Shown here: positions 8,088-17,725 of the stretch, piece by piece
Layout of the letters: every line of letters starts with the position of its first letter
Position numbering within the stretch: the first letter of the stretch is position 1
Origin: Hugenholtzia roseola DSM 9546
GTDB taxonomy: Bacteria > Bacteroidota > Bacteroidia > Cytophagales > Bernardetiaceae
NCBI RefSeq assembly: GCF_000422585.1
Contig: NZ_AUGI01000033.1
Location: forward strand, 48,854-112,853
Direction: 5' to 3'
DNA length: 64,000 nt
The notes under the pieces: model-generated
The model's input: the letters and a program-made list of their open reading frames with translations, nothing else
Told to the model about the DNA's origin: nothing
Database searches by the model: none
Program-made: the position numbers and the translations under genes

Positions 8088-9140
8088 TTAAGGGGTTTCG
8101 TCGGATTTATTTGTGAGATTTTCTGCCTGATTTTCTGTGCGAACTTTATCGGGCGTAGCTTCCTGTGGCACTTCTGCCTTCGGCATTTTTTGGCGGTGTT
8201 CGTCTTTTTCGTATGCCGAAATAATGCTTCTGACCAGTCTATGCCTGATGACATCTTTGCCCTCTAATCTCACAAAGGCGATTCCTTTTACCTCCTGCAA
8301 GATGCGCGTAGCCTCGACCAGACCCGAACGCACATTGCGCGGCAAATCTATTTGCGAAATATCACCTGTGATAATCATTTTCGAATCCTGCCCCATGCGC
8401 GTTAGGAACATCTTGATTTGCATGGCAGTCGTATTTTGCGCCTCATCGAGCAAAATAAAGGCATTTGAAAGGGTACGTCCGCGCATAAAAGCCATAGGCG
8501 CAATTTCTATCACGTTGGTATCCTGATAAAATTTGAGCTTTTCGGCAGGAATCATATCGGCTAAGGCATCATAGATAGGGCGCAAATAGGGGTCTATTTT
8601 TTCCTTCATATCACCGGGCAGAAAACCCAAGTGTTCGCCTGCTTCTACGGCAGGGCGCGTGATGATAATGCGCTTCACCTGCTTATTTTTCAGGGCGCGA
8701 ACCGCTAAGGCTACCGCTACATAGGTCTTGCCCGTTCCTGCCGGTCCCAGGGCAAAGACGATGTCGTTGTTTTCGGCAGCCTCTACCAAAGTGCGTTGGT
8801 TTGCCGTTTTGGGTTTGATGGGCATGCCATGTGCGCCAAAAAGCAGGCTATCGCCTTGTGGGTGCGATTTGAGGCGAATCAGGGACACATCTTGCGCAAT
8901 ATAGCCGCGCACATCTTCTACCGAAACTACGCCATAGCGATGGTAGTGTTCTAAAAGTAGGTTTAAAATTTCGTTGATGTGCAGTATTTCGGGGGTGCTG
9001 CCCTGTATGTGAATTTCATTCCCACGAGCGAAGATTTTACTATTGGGAAAGGAAAGCGCAATTTCGCGAATATTACGGTCTTCTACACCTAAAAAGTCGA
9101 CCAGCGAAATATTTTGTAAAGAGAGGATTTTTTCTACCAA
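8088..9140 (-). CDS. PhoH-family ATPase
   Basis: 350 residues. Walker A GPAGTGKT lies at 132-139 and Walker B with the family signature LLDEAQN at 230-236. The N-terminal about 110 residues carry the KH-like region of YbeZ-type PhoH proteins. It is a cytoplasmic P-loop ATPase linked in other bacteria to RNA metabolism and rRNA maturation with YbeY. The Lys/Glu-rich C-terminal tail (about 320-350) looks disordered. No ybeY gene is adjacent. A -7-like TACTTTTG is found on the minus strand at 9212-9205 upstream of the start. Confidence 0.93.
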   Translation of the reverse strand: MVEKILSLQNISLVDFLGVEDRNIREIALSFPNSKIFARGNEIHIQGSTPEILHINEILNLLLEHYHRYGVVSVEDVRGYIAQDVSLIRLKSHPQGDSLLFGAHGMPIKPKTANQRTLVEAAENNDIVFALGPAGTGKTYVAVALAVRALKNKQVKRIIITRPAVEAGEHLGFLPGDMKEKIDPYLRPIYDALADMIPAEKLKFYQDTNVIEIAPMAFMRGRTLSNAFILLDEAQNTTAMQIKMFLTRMGQDSKMIITGDISQIDLPRNVRSGLVEATRILQEVKGIAFVRLEGKDVIRHRLVRSIISAYEKDEHRQKMPKAEVPQEATPDKVRTENQAENLTNKSDETP

Positions 9141-9368
9141 AAGTGTGTGATTAAAGGTGGTCGGATAATGGGAAAGTTACGGTCTTTTTGTAGCAATAAC
9201 AAGACAAAAGTAAAAAAAAGTCAGTAAATCTAACCCCGTTGCAAAAAAAACAACCCCAAGCCCTTTTAAGTTCATTTCGCCTTCCCTTACATAGGCAGCG
9301 CATTGCATAAAATTTGGTCTGAAACCTATTTTGGGTCTGAATGTACAGTCCTATTTAAACCCCAGTAA

Positions 9369-9535
9369 TGTTAAGTTCTGTAAAAAGTCTTGTTTTATCA
9401 AACTTGACAGGAAATAAAATTTGGGGCAAACCTTTTTTTAGGTCTGAAAGCCCTTTTTTATTTCAATCCAACTTAGGACAAGGCAGTGCCTTGTCCCTAC
9501 ATTTGCATCTAATTTTTAGAATTTAACATCACTGA
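9369..9535. repeat. long copy of dispersed intergenic repeat A
   Basis: It begins around TTAAGTTCTGTAAAAAG, runs through AAATAAAATTTGG, a GGTCTGAAA box and ATTTCAATCC, and contains the palindrome with 9-bp arms GGACAAGGC / GCCTTGTCC (about 9477-9497). It ends in CTAATTTTTAGAATTTAACAT. The same order of blocks recurs at 20062-20230. Confidence 0.75.
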
Positions 9536-9554
9536 TTTAAACCCAACTTAGCAA

Positions 9555-9652
9555 AAAAAGAAAAGGGCAAGAGCGGACAAAAAACGGACAAAGAAGGAGC
9601 AAAAAACGGACAAGGAAGAAACAAAAAAGGACAAGGCAGTACCTTGTCCCTA
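9555..9652. repeat. short tandem units ending in a repeat A palindrome
   Basis: Three imperfect tandem units built on AAAAAACGGACAAGGAAG lead into a palindrome (GGACAAGG / CCTTGTCC, about 9631-9650) followed by CTAC. It lies just past the stop of the PorE-like gene. Apart from this copy and the one at 9369-9535, the 536-bp gap 9141-9676 holds nothing I can call. Confidence 0.6.
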
Positions 9653-9676
9653 CAAAAGACTTGTCGGCAGTTTTGG

Positions 9677-11638
9677 CTACAAAATCTCAAATTCTATTCT
9701 TCTATTTTTCGCTCTATTTTCGTCGTTGTCGTTGGGGTGAGCAGGCTGCGTCTGTCCATAGCCCTTTGCGATAAGCCGCTCTTGGGCAATTCCCTTGTCT
9801 TTGAGGTACTCGACAACGGCTTGGGCGCGTTTTTCAGAAAGGTTCTGATTGCTTGCCTGTGAGCCTACATTATCGGTATGCCCTGCAATTTCAATTTTGA
9901 TGCTCGGATTTTCTTTCAAATATTTGACTACCAAATCTAATTCGGTAATAGATTCAGACTTCAAATCCCACTTTGCCGTTTCGAAAAAGATATTAGAAAG
10001 CACCACTTTCGAGCCTTTTTCTATTTTTTTGAGATAGAAATCGATGGTAAGATTTTGCGCTTCCTTTGAAAAGTCAAAACTCTGACTTTCAAAAAGATAG
10101 CTTTCCTTATTGACATTGAGCGCGTACTTTCCGCCTTCATTCATCACAAAAAGATACGAACCATTTTTATCATCAGAAGCGAGCAAGGATTCGGGCTTTT
10201 GGGTTTCCAAATTATAGAGTTCTATTTTCGCACCTAAGGGTCTTTTGGTTTGGGCATCATAAATTGTACCCTTGACATAGCGGCTCTGTGTTTTGGCTTG
10301 GGCTTCTTGTGGCAATTCAAATTCAAAAAGATAACTATAAAACATATTTTCGTCGTCCATCTTCAAATCGGAATAGTAGCCTTTTTTGCCGTCCGCCGAA
10401 ACAAAGATGCCTGATTGGTCGGAAAAGGTATTGATAGGATAGCCCAAATTTTGGGGTTTTTCCCAAGTGCCGTCGGGGAGTTTTTCAGCCTTAAAGAGGT
10501 CGTAACTACCATACCCAATGTGTGTATCCGAGGCAAAGTAAAGCGTTCTGCCGTTGGTATGGATAAAAACGCCTACTTCGTGTCCTGCCGTATTGATGGG
10601 TATTCCCAAATTTTGGGCAGGCGACCATTCGCCGTCCGCTTGCAGTTGGCTATACCAAATATCGATGCCCCCTATGGTTTGGGCGGTTTTCCTATCCGAG
10701 ATAAAATAAAGCGTTCTGCCGTCTGCCGAAAGTGAAGGCTGCGTGTCCCAAGCCGTAGAATTGACGTTTTCGCCCAAATTTTGCGGTTTTGTCCATTTAT
10801 CGCCTTTTTTGTAGGAAATAAAAAGGTCACATCTGCCAATGACCCTGCGCTCTGGCACGCCTTCGCAAACGGTAAAAATCATGGTCTTGCCATCTGCCGA
10901 GATAGAGCAAGTGCCTTCGTTGAAGGGCGTGTTGAGGTCTTCTACCAAAGTAGGGGCTTGCCATACGCCGTCTATTTTTCGGGTATGATAAATGTCTTCA
11001 TAATCTTTGCGCTGATTGCTTAGGCGAGCGGTAAAATACATCTCTTCGTCGTCGGCAGTCGCGACAGGAAAATATTGAAGTGGAAACTGATTGAGGGGGT
11101 CAGGCATCTGTTTGGGTTCGAATTTGAGCGGATTTTTCATGCCTTCGAGGGCGTACTTGCAAGTAGCCAAGTGCTTGACCGCCATCTTGCTATATCTGCC
11201 CTCTTTTTTCATGGTCAGATATTTGGAAAACTGCGCCTCTGCTTCGGTATAGTCGCCATCTTGCAAGAGCAAAACTTCGCCATACTGAAAGTACATATCT
11301 GAAAAGCGGCTATCCTGCGGATTGAGTTGGGCGGCTTTTCGCAAATGAATAAGATGCTCTTTGGTTTTGTTTAAAATCTTGTAATTATTTGCCAACTCAT
11401 AATGGGCATCAAAATAATCGGGGTCGTTCTGGACGGCTTTTTTTAGCTCGTAAATCCCCTTTTCAAAATTGCGGATTTTAAAGGATTGCATAGCTTCTTC
11501 ATAGTGCTTTTCGGCTTTTTTCGAGCTTGTGCCTGTATTTTGCGCCCAAAGCAGCGGCGTGACGAAAAAGCTCACCCCCACAAAGAGGCAAAAAAAGGCA
11601 AACGGAAGAAAAGGGGCAAGACCATTTTTTGTTTTCAT
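9677..11638 (-). CDS. PorE-like TPR / PD40 propeller / OmpA-family protein
   Basis: 653 residues with a signal peptide (cleavage near LLWAQ, about 32). Domains in order: TPR repeats (about 38-150), PD40/WD40-like propeller with ADGRTLYF-type repeats (about 185-430), carboxypeptidase-regulatory-like beta-sandwich (about 445-525) and a C-terminal OmpA peptidoglycan-binding domain (about 540-653; HTDNVGS and NRRIEFEIL). This order is that of PorE, a T9SS component that tethers the secretion machine to peptidoglycan. Other Bacteroidota OmpA/TPR proteins share the architecture, so PorE identity is likely rather than proven. Transcribed alone, divergent from the receptor at 11821. Confidence 0.85.
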   Translation of the reverse strand: MKTKNGLAPFLPFAFFCLFVGVSFFVTPLLWAQNTGTSSKKAEKHYEEAMQSFKIRNFEKGIYELKKAVQNDPDYFDAHYELANNYKILNKTKEHLIHLRKAAQLNPQDSRFSDMYFQYGEVLLLQDGDYTEAEAQFSKYLTMKKEGRYSKMAVKHLATCKYALEGMKNPLKFEPKQMPDPLNQFPLQYFPVATADDEEMYFTARLSNQRKDYEDIYHTRKIDGVWQAPTLVEDLNTPFNEGTCSISADGKTMIFTVCEGVPERRVIGRCDLFISYKKGDKWTKPQNLGENVNSTAWDTQPSLSADGRTLYFISDRKTAQTIGGIDIWYSQLQADGEWSPAQNLGIPINTAGHEVGVFIHTNGRTLYFASDTHIGYGSYDLFKAEKLPDGTWEKPQNLGYPINTFSDQSGIFVSADGKKGYYSDLKMDDENMFYSYLFEFELPQEAQAKTQSRYVKGTIYDAQTKRPLGAKIELYNLETQKPESLLASDDKNGSYLFVMNEGGKYALNVNKESYLFESQSFDFSKEAQNLTIDFYLKKIEKGSKVVLSNIFFETAKWDLKSESITELDLVVKYLKENPSIKIEIAGHTDNVGSQASNQNLSEKRAQAVVEYLKDKGIAQERLIAKGYGQTQPAHPNDNDENRAKNRRIEFEIL

Positions 11639-11820
11639 GTAGAAAATTGTTTAGATAAAGCGATTAGAGATAAAAGACAAACCTGCAAAAGGCGGCAGCG
11701 TTTATTTTTTACGAAACAAACAAAAATTTTGCTATGATACTAAAAAACGCTATCTTAATCGAAATTTTTGTGAGATTTTGTGCTTTACAAAAACCCAAGA
11801 CCCTTCCAGCCGTACCTTTT

Positions 11821-14800
11821 ATGCGCTTTTACACTTCTCTTTCAAATTCCTCTCTGCCCTCTCTTCCTACCTTACTGCAACTTCTCTATCTTTGCGCTTT
11901 CTCTTGGCTACTCCTCTTTTCGATGCCTGCGGCTATGGCGCAACGCTATCAAGTGGCACAATACAATGCCGAAAAAGGCTTGGTCGGCGACATGTTTTAC
12001 AAAATATATCAAGACCGAAAAGGCTTTATGTGGTTTGCCAGCGACAAAGGCGTAGCCCGTTACGACGGTATCCGCTTCGAGCGTTTCGAGCAAAAGCACC
12101 AACTCAATAGTCGCATTGTCTTTACCATTTTTGAAGACCGACGCAACCGCCTTTGGTTTGGCACTTATGAAGGACTTTCCATTTACGACCCCCAAAAAGC
12201 GCAATGGACAATTTTTAAGACCCTGCGCAATGTACGCAATATCTTAGAAGATGCAAAAGGCGACCTCTGGATTTTTGCCGAACACCGCCTGCTGCACTAC
12301 GACTACAAGACGTGGCGCGTCTATCTCCACAATTACGACCTGATTTATTCGGCAGCCTTTCTTTCTGAAAAGAAGCTACTTTTTACCACCGACCTGCAAA
12401 ATCAGCGGCTTGTATGCCTCGATACGCGCCTTTTAGAGCGTCCGATTTTGGTAGAAACGGCGCAAGAGAGCCGTTTTGATGAGATTGTAGAAAAAGAAAA
12501 GTTACAATTTGAAGACGAAAAAGGCAATTCTGCTATCCCCTTTTATCAGGCGCAGCACCTTGTTTATCCTTCCCAACTGCTGCCGCGTCAGGTTTGGGTA
12601 GAAAAACAAACCGCTCCTCAAAAGGCGATTCCCGCTATCTGGATAGGCACAGAAGACGGACTTTATCGCGTGGAAAGCCAAATCCTGACACGCACCTCCG
12701 ACGGCAAGCAAGCAAATCAGCAGGGCAGTAGTGATAGTTTGGTGCTTCATTTCGAAAGGCAGGCACAGGCGCAAATCTTTGGGCGCGTGCGCGACATCTG
12801 GGCAGATAGCAAAGATAGGCTCTACATTACGGGCATCAATGGGCTTTTTGTCTGGGATAGGAAAGCGCAAAAAGAAGCCCAAAAGCCACTTACTACACTC
12901 GAAGCCGAATTTTTAGAACAATACGACAAACGCAGCGGCTTTACCTTTTCCAACGTGCTTACGGCATATTTGGATAGAGATGAAAACCTCTGGCTTGGCT
13001 TTTTTGATAATATCGTAGAAAAATTGCAGTCTAAAAAATTTGTAGCCTACACCCAACAGAACGGCGACTTCGAAGGGCAGATAGTTCAATTTGGCAATTC
13101 CAAACCCATAGAAGACCAATTTGGCAACCTCAACTTCCTGACTACCAAAGGCTTTTACCGTTTCAATGGGCGCGAATTTCACCGCCATCTCCCCATTTTA
13201 GAGGGATACAACTACTATTTTATCGATACCCAAAATAGAATTTGGGTCAGGACAACGACGGGTTTTGCCCTCTTTACCCTACCCGAAGACATCAAACAGC
13301 CACTTTCCTATCGCCTCTTAGATAAAAATAGCGGCTTACCCGTTCAGTTGCAAAAACTAATAGACTATCCCGAAAGGTGGTATGTAGGCAAAGATGGTAA
13401 AGTTTTGATAGGCACTTATTTCGGGCTTTTTGTCTATCAAGAAGACGACAAAGGAAAGGGGACTTGGAATTTTATAGAACCCAATATTTGCAAAGCTATC
13501 GCCAGCATTGCACAAGACAAACAAGGCGATATTTGGATAGGCTCATGGTGCGCCATAGAGCGCATCAGAGATGGAAAAGTGATAGAAAGTTTCCAAAAAA
13601 TTACGGACGCACAAGATACAACCCTACAAGCCAACGACCCACCCGCCATGCTCCTACAACCCGACTCCAAAGGCGGTCTTTGGATAGGCACTATCAACAA
13701 AGGCTTGCTCTACTACGATAGTTTGAATAAAATGCAAATTTTCCAACAAAATAAGGGCTTGCGTGGCAAAGAAATCAATAGTTTATTGCTCGATAAGGCG
13801 CAAAATTTATGGGTCATACACGAAGAAGGCATCGATGTTTTAGAAAAAGAGGCTACTACTTTCGAAGAATTTCGCCTCGATTTTCTAAGCACGCAATCTA
13901 TACAAAATATCGGCTTTTTGGCAGAATCGCCTGATAGCAACGTTTGGTTAGGCACTTCCAACGGGCTTTTTCGCTATGCAAAAGGCAAAACACAGGGCTA
14001 CGACAAAAATGACGGCTTGCTTAGTAATAAGCCCCTAAATTATTTTTACCACCAAAAAGAAAAACAAGCCTACTTCGTACATGCCGAAGGTATCGTGCGC
14101 TATCAGCCGCAATATGACAAACAGAGCGAAAATACACCGCTGCTGCTACTGCGCCAAATTTCGGTCAATGATAGCCTATATAGCCTCCAAGATACGCTCA
14201 TCATTACAGAGGGAATTAGTTTGCTGCGCCTCGAATTTGCCCTGCTACAATTCCGAAACGAAGACCAAACACAGTATAGCTATTTTATGCAAGGTTTAGA
14301 TGAAAAATGGTCGGAATACACGCCTTACCATTTTGCCAAATATACCAATTTAGCACCAAGCACGTATCGATTTAAAATCCGCGCCAAGGCCAAAGAAGGG
14401 GTAGAATATCATGCCGAAAAAGATTTGGTAGTGATAATCAAGCCGCTTTTTTACCAAACTACGCTTTTTTATGCCCTCCTTGCCCTTTTATTCCTTGCCT
14501 TTTTGGGGCTTTTGTACTGGCTACGCAATAGGCAAATTCAGGCACAAAAACAACGCTTAGAACGCATTATCGCACAGCGTTTGGAGGAAATCAAGCAAAA
14601 AAATGCCGAATTAGAACTTTCCTATCGCGAAATGGAAAGCCAAAAAGAGGTGCTGACCGACTTTGCCAACGAGCTAAAACTTGCCAACGAGCAAGTTTCG
14701 CTACAAAATGAAGCCCTACAATACGCACACGAAGAAATTACGGCAAGCCTGTATTATGCACAGAGTATCCAACAAGCCATGCTACCGACAAAGGAAGAAA

Positions 14801-15558
14801 TGCGCCAAGCCGTCAGCGAAATTCTGATACTCTATCTGCCGCGCGACATCGTTTCAGGCGACTTTTATTGGTATGCCGCTCGCGAAGTGGAAGGGCGCAA
14901 GCATCATATCTTTGCCGCCTTAGACTGCACAGGGCATGGCGTACCCGGTGCTTTTATGTCGTTGGTAGGAAATGATTTGCTCAATAATGCCGTCTATGAT
15001 TTGAACATCACCGAGCCGCAAGCCATTCTCAATCATTTGCACCAAAACATCAAACGCATCTTCAAACAGCAAGGCGATGGCATGGACGCAACCCTGCTCA
15101 CCCTTGTAGAACCTCTTTCTGATTCCGAAAGCGGCGTAGAGCTTGCCGAAGGCGAAATTTGGTTTTCTACCGCCATTCAGACCCTACTTGCCTTTGTTCC
15201 ACAAAAAACAGGAGAGGAAGCTACAAAATTGAACAATTTTGTATTAGAAGAGTACAAAGGTGAAAAAGTAAGCGTAGGTACAATTCACAAAAAAGGCGAA
15301 GAACTTTTTTCGCTACAAAGGCTACCCTATCAAAAAGGCACCACCTACTACCTTTTTTCAGATGGTTACGCCGACCAGTTTGGGGGCGCACAAAACAAGA
15401 AATTCACCAAAAAAAGGCTCAAAGAAACCCTCCTACAACTGCAAGAACTACCCTTAGCCGAGCAAGAAATTGCCCTCCACAAGACGCTCAAAAATTGGAT
15501 TCACCAAGGCACAGAGCAGCAAACTGATGATGTAATGGTTTTGGGTCTGAAAATTTAG
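11821..15558 (+). CDS. two-component-type propeller receptor with PP2C (SpoIIE) output
   Basis: 1245 residues from ATG 11821; this start gives a clean signal peptide ending AMAQ, whereas an upstream start at 11734 buries it. Periplasmic part: many Reg_prop repeats (WFGTYEGLSIYD, LWIGTINKGLLYY types) forming two propellers, then a Y_Y_Y domain (GLDEKWSEYTPYHFAKYTNLAPSTYRF in spirit, near genomic 14290-14430). Next come one membrane helix (about 14460-14520), a coiled coil (about 14540-14750) and a cytoplasmic PP2C/SpoIIE Ser/Thr phosphatase with SGDFYWYA and DCTGHGVPGAFMS (genomic about 14850-14960). It senses an extracytoplasmic ligand and dephosphorylates an unknown partner, probably an anti-sigma-factor antagonist. 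Paralogue at 52638-56117. Confidence 0.88.
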   Translation: MRFYTSLSNSSLPSLPTLLQLLYLCAFSWLLLFSMPAAMAQRYQVAQYNAEKGLVGDMFYKIYQDRKGFMWFASDKGVARYDGIRFERFEQKHQLNSRIVFTIFEDRRNRLWFGTYEGLSIYDPQKAQWTIFKTLRNVRNILEDAKGDLWIFAEHRLLHYDYKTWRVYLHNYDLIYSAAFLSEKKLLFTTDLQNQRLVCLDTRLLERPILVETAQESRFDEIVEKEKLQFEDEKGNSAIPFYQAQHLVYPSQLLPRQVWVEKQTAPQKAIPAIWIGTEDGLYRVESQILTRTSDGKQANQQGSSDSLVLHFERQAQAQIFGRVRDIWADSKDRLYITGINGLFVWDRKAQKEAQKPLTTLEAEFLEQYDKRSGFTFSNVLTAYLDRDENLWLGFFDNIVEKLQSKKFVAYTQQNGDFEGQIVQFGNSKPIEDQFGNLNFLTTKGFYRFNGREFHRHLPILEGYNYYFIDTQNRIWVRTTTGFALFTLPEDIKQPLSYRLLDKNSGLPVQLQKLIDYPERWYVGKDGKVLIGTYFGLFVYQEDDKGKGTWNFIEPNICKAIASIAQDKQGDIWIGSWCAIERIRDGKVIESFQKITDAQDTTLQANDPPAMLLQPDSKGGLWIGTINKGLLYYDSLNKMQIFQQNKGLRGKEINSLLLDKAQNLWVIHEEGIDVLEKEATTFEEFRLDFLSTQSIQNIGFLAESPDSNVWLGTSNGLFRYAKGKTQGYDKNDGLLSNKPLNYFYHQKEKQAYFVHAEGIVRYQPQYDKQSENTPLLLLRQISVNDSLYSLQDTLIITEGISLLRLEFALLQFRNEDQTQYSYFMQGLDEKWSEYTPYHFAKYTNLAPSTYRFKIRAKAKEGVEYHAEKDLVVIIKPLFYQTTLFYALLALLFLAFLGLLYWLRNRQIQAQKQRLERIIAQRLEEIKQKNAELELSYREMESQKEVLTDFANELKLANEQVSLQNEALQYAHEEITASLYYAQSIQQAMLPTKEEMRQAVSEILILYLPRDIVSGDFYWYAAREVEGRKHHIFAALDCTGHGVPGAFMSLVGNDLLNNAVYDLNITEPQAILNHLHQNIKRIFKQQGDGMDATLLTLVEPLSDSESGVELAEGEIWFSTAIQTLLAFVPQKTGEEATKLNNFVLEEYKGEKVSVGTIHKKGEELFSLQRLPYQKGTTYYLFSDGYADQFGGAQNKKFTKKRLKETLLQLQELPLAEQEIALHKTLKNWIHQGTEQQTDDVMVLGLKI

Positions 15559-15601
15559 GGCATTGTTTGGAAAAAACCTCGACAAGGGTTTTAGTCTTCA
15601 C

Positions 15602-15692
15602 CGAAATAAAATTTGGACAGAAGCCTATTTTTGGGTCTGAAAACCTTTTTTATTTCAATTTCGCTTCAAAGAAGGCAGTGTCTTGTCCCTAC
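15602..15692. repeat. dispersed repeat A
   Basis: GAAATAAAATTTGG, a GGTCTGAAAACC box and TTATTTCAATT are followed by a decayed palindrome (AAGGCAGTGTCTTGTCCC). It lies immediately 3' of the ABC exporter stop at 15709, in the same orientation relative to that gene as the 9.4-kb copy has to its neighbour. Confidence 0.7.
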
Positions 15693-15708
15693 CTCAAAAT
15701 TTGAAAAG

Positions 15709-17496
15709 TTAGGCTTCTTCCTGTTGCAACTGTTTTTCGTACAGCTCTTTATAAATTCCATTTTGCGCCATCAAATCTTCGTGCGTTCCCTTTTCGCGCA
15801 CCTTGCCTGCATCTAAGACAATAATTTCATCAGCCAATTTGACCGAAGAAACACGATGCGAAATGATAAGAGAGGTTCTATCGCGCATCAAACGTTTGAG
15901 GCTTTGTAGGATAGCATTTTCGGTTTTGGTATCGACGGCAGAAAGACAGTCGTCGAGGATTAAGATGGCAGGGTCGCGAATAATTGCCCTTGCAATGCTG
16001 ACGCGCTGCTTTTGCCCCCCCGAAAGGGTAATGCCGCGCTCGCCCAATTCTGTATCGAAGCCTTTTGGGAAACGCTCGATGTTTTCTAAAAGGTCGGCAT
16101 CTTTGGCGGCGGCTACAATTTGGCTTTCGTCCCAAGTACCTTCATTCAAACCGAAAGCAATATTATTTCGGATAGAATCTGAAAAAAGGAATACATCTTG
16201 TGGCACATAGCCAATATGAGAGCGAAAATAAGCAATGTCGTAGGCTTTAATATCGCGATTATCGACCGAAATCTTGCCCGCGCTCACATCATACATACGG
16301 CAGAGCAAGTTGGCTAAGGTAGATTTGCCCGAAGCGGTTGTCCCCAAAATTGCCAAAGTCTTGCCCGCCTGAATTTGAAACGAAACGCCTTGCAGTGCCT
16401 CTATACCCGACTCTGGATAGGTAAAGGACACATTTTCGAAGCGCACTTCGCCTTTAATCGGTTCGCGCAGGTTTTGGGTAGAAACAAGGTCGGTTTTTTG
16501 GTGTAAAAATTCATTGATGCGCACCATCGAAGCCGAAGCCGTCTGGATAATACTCGATACCCAACCTAAGGAGGTTACAGGCCATGTGAGCAAATTCACA
16601 TAAATCACAAATTCGGCAATGTTCCCTGTCGTGATGTTGCCTTTCATCACTTCAAGCCCGCCTACATAAACGGTCAGAATCGTACTCAAACCAATAAGGG
16701 CGATAATAAGCGGAAAGAAAAGGGCATTGACAAAGGTCAGGGAAAGCGATTTTTCTTTGTACTGGTCGGAAAGTTGGTGAAAATCGGCTTTAAAGTTTTG
16801 CTCGCGCGTAAAGGCTTTCACAACCCTTATCCCCGAAAAAACTTCCTGCACGTTGGTCGTCAGCTCGGAAAGTTTTTGTTGGATTTCGGTAGAACGCTTA
16901 TTGATAAGATTATTGACGTAATAAATGCTAAGGGAAAGAATCGGCAGCGGCAGCAGGGCAAAAAGCGTCAGATTGACGTTGATAGTCAGCATATAAGCCG
17001 TTACGATAACGAACGTTCCGACCATATTGATACTATACATAATCGCAGGACCTAAATACATACGCACTTGGCTCACATCTTCGGAAATACGCGCCATCAA
17101 GTCGCCTGTATTATTTTTACGATAAAAAGCCAAAGGCAGCGATTGATAATGCAAATAGATGTCATTTTTCAAATCATATTCTATCAGACGCGACATCACA
17201 ATAATTGTCTGCCGTTGGTAAAAAAGGAAAACACCCCTAATCAGTGCCATAAGAACAATAAGCCCTCCATAGAGCAGGACGGCGGTCTTGAAATTGTCTG
17301 CAATCAGACTTTGAAGCGAAAAATTTTCGTATAGAAAGTAGGTATTGATGTTGTGGCTTATCAAATCAAAGGCGTGACGCACAATTTGGGCGGGGATAAT
17401 GGCAAAGACGCTCGATGCCAAGACAAAGACAATGCCGCCTAAAAGATGCCATTTGTATCGCCATAAGTAGGGGTTAAGGCTAAAAAGCTCTTTCAT
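15709..17496 (-). CDS. ABC transporter, fused permease-ATPase (MsbA/LmrA type)
   Basis: 595 residues. Residues about 15-320 hold six membrane helices. The ATPase domain has Walker A GTTASGKST (385-393), a Q-loop at VPQD, signature LSGGQ (491-495), Walker B ILILDD (511-516) and an H-loop His in LIISHR. It is a half-size exporter that would act as a dimer in the inner membrane; the substrate (lipid, peptide or drug) cannot be told from sequence. Transcribed alone; CAAAGATA at 17541-17548 reads as a TATCTTTG -7 element on the minus strand. Confidence 0.92.
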   Translation of the reverse strand: MKELFSLNPYLWRYKWHLLGGIVFVLASSVFAIIPAQIVRHAFDLISHNINTYFLYENFSLQSLIADNFKTAVLLYGGLIVLMALIRGVFLFYQRQTIIVMSRLIEYDLKNDIYLHYQSLPLAFYRKNNTGDLMARISEDVSQVRMYLGPAIMYSINMVGTFVIVTAYMLTINVNLTLFALLPLPILSLSIYYVNNLINKRSTEIQQKLSELTTNVQEVFSGIRVVKAFTREQNFKADFHQLSDQYKEKSLSLTFVNALFFPLIIALIGLSTILTVYVGGLEVMKGNITTGNIAEFVIYVNLLTWPVTSLGWVSSIIQTASASMVRINEFLHQKTDLVSTQNLREPIKGEVRFENVSFTYPESGIEALQGVSFQIQAGKTLAILGTTASGKSTLANLLCRMYDVSAGKISVDNRDIKAYDIAYFRSHIGYVPQDVFLFSDSIRNNIAFGLNEGTWDESQIVAAAKDADLLENIERFPKGFDTELGERGITLSGGQKQRVSIARAIIRDPAILILDDCLSAVDTKTENAILQSLKRLMRDRTSLIISHRVSSVKLADEIIVLDAGKVREKGTHEDLMAQNGIYKELYEKQLQQEEA

Positions 17497-17612
17497 TAGA
17501 GTTGGATAAAGAATGGGAAAGATACGTTTCTAACGGACTACAAAGATAGAAAGTTTTTGGCACACACTCTTTCGCCTCTGCATTTAGCCAAATTTAGGGC
17601 GGATTTTTAGGG

Positions 17613-17640
17613 AGCGCATTTTTGGAGAGCGCATTTTTGG
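17613..17640. repeat. 15-bp tandem direct repeat
   Basis: AGCGCATTTTTGG occurs at 17613-17625 and 17628-17640, about 85 bases ahead of the serine dehydratase start. It could be an operator or a chance duplication. Confidence 0.4.
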
Positions 17641-17725
17641 CAAGCCTATTTTTTTTGTATAAATTGCTCAAAATTTCCTTAGCCAAAACCAACCTTGCAC
17701 CCTTTTAGACCCAACACAAAACAAT

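Noticed and set aside
12502..12882. 126-codon frame antisense to the propeller receptor
   Set aside because: It lies wholly within a well-supported gene and has no domain features; the same applies to other long antisense frames such as 57410-57859 and 22152-22565.
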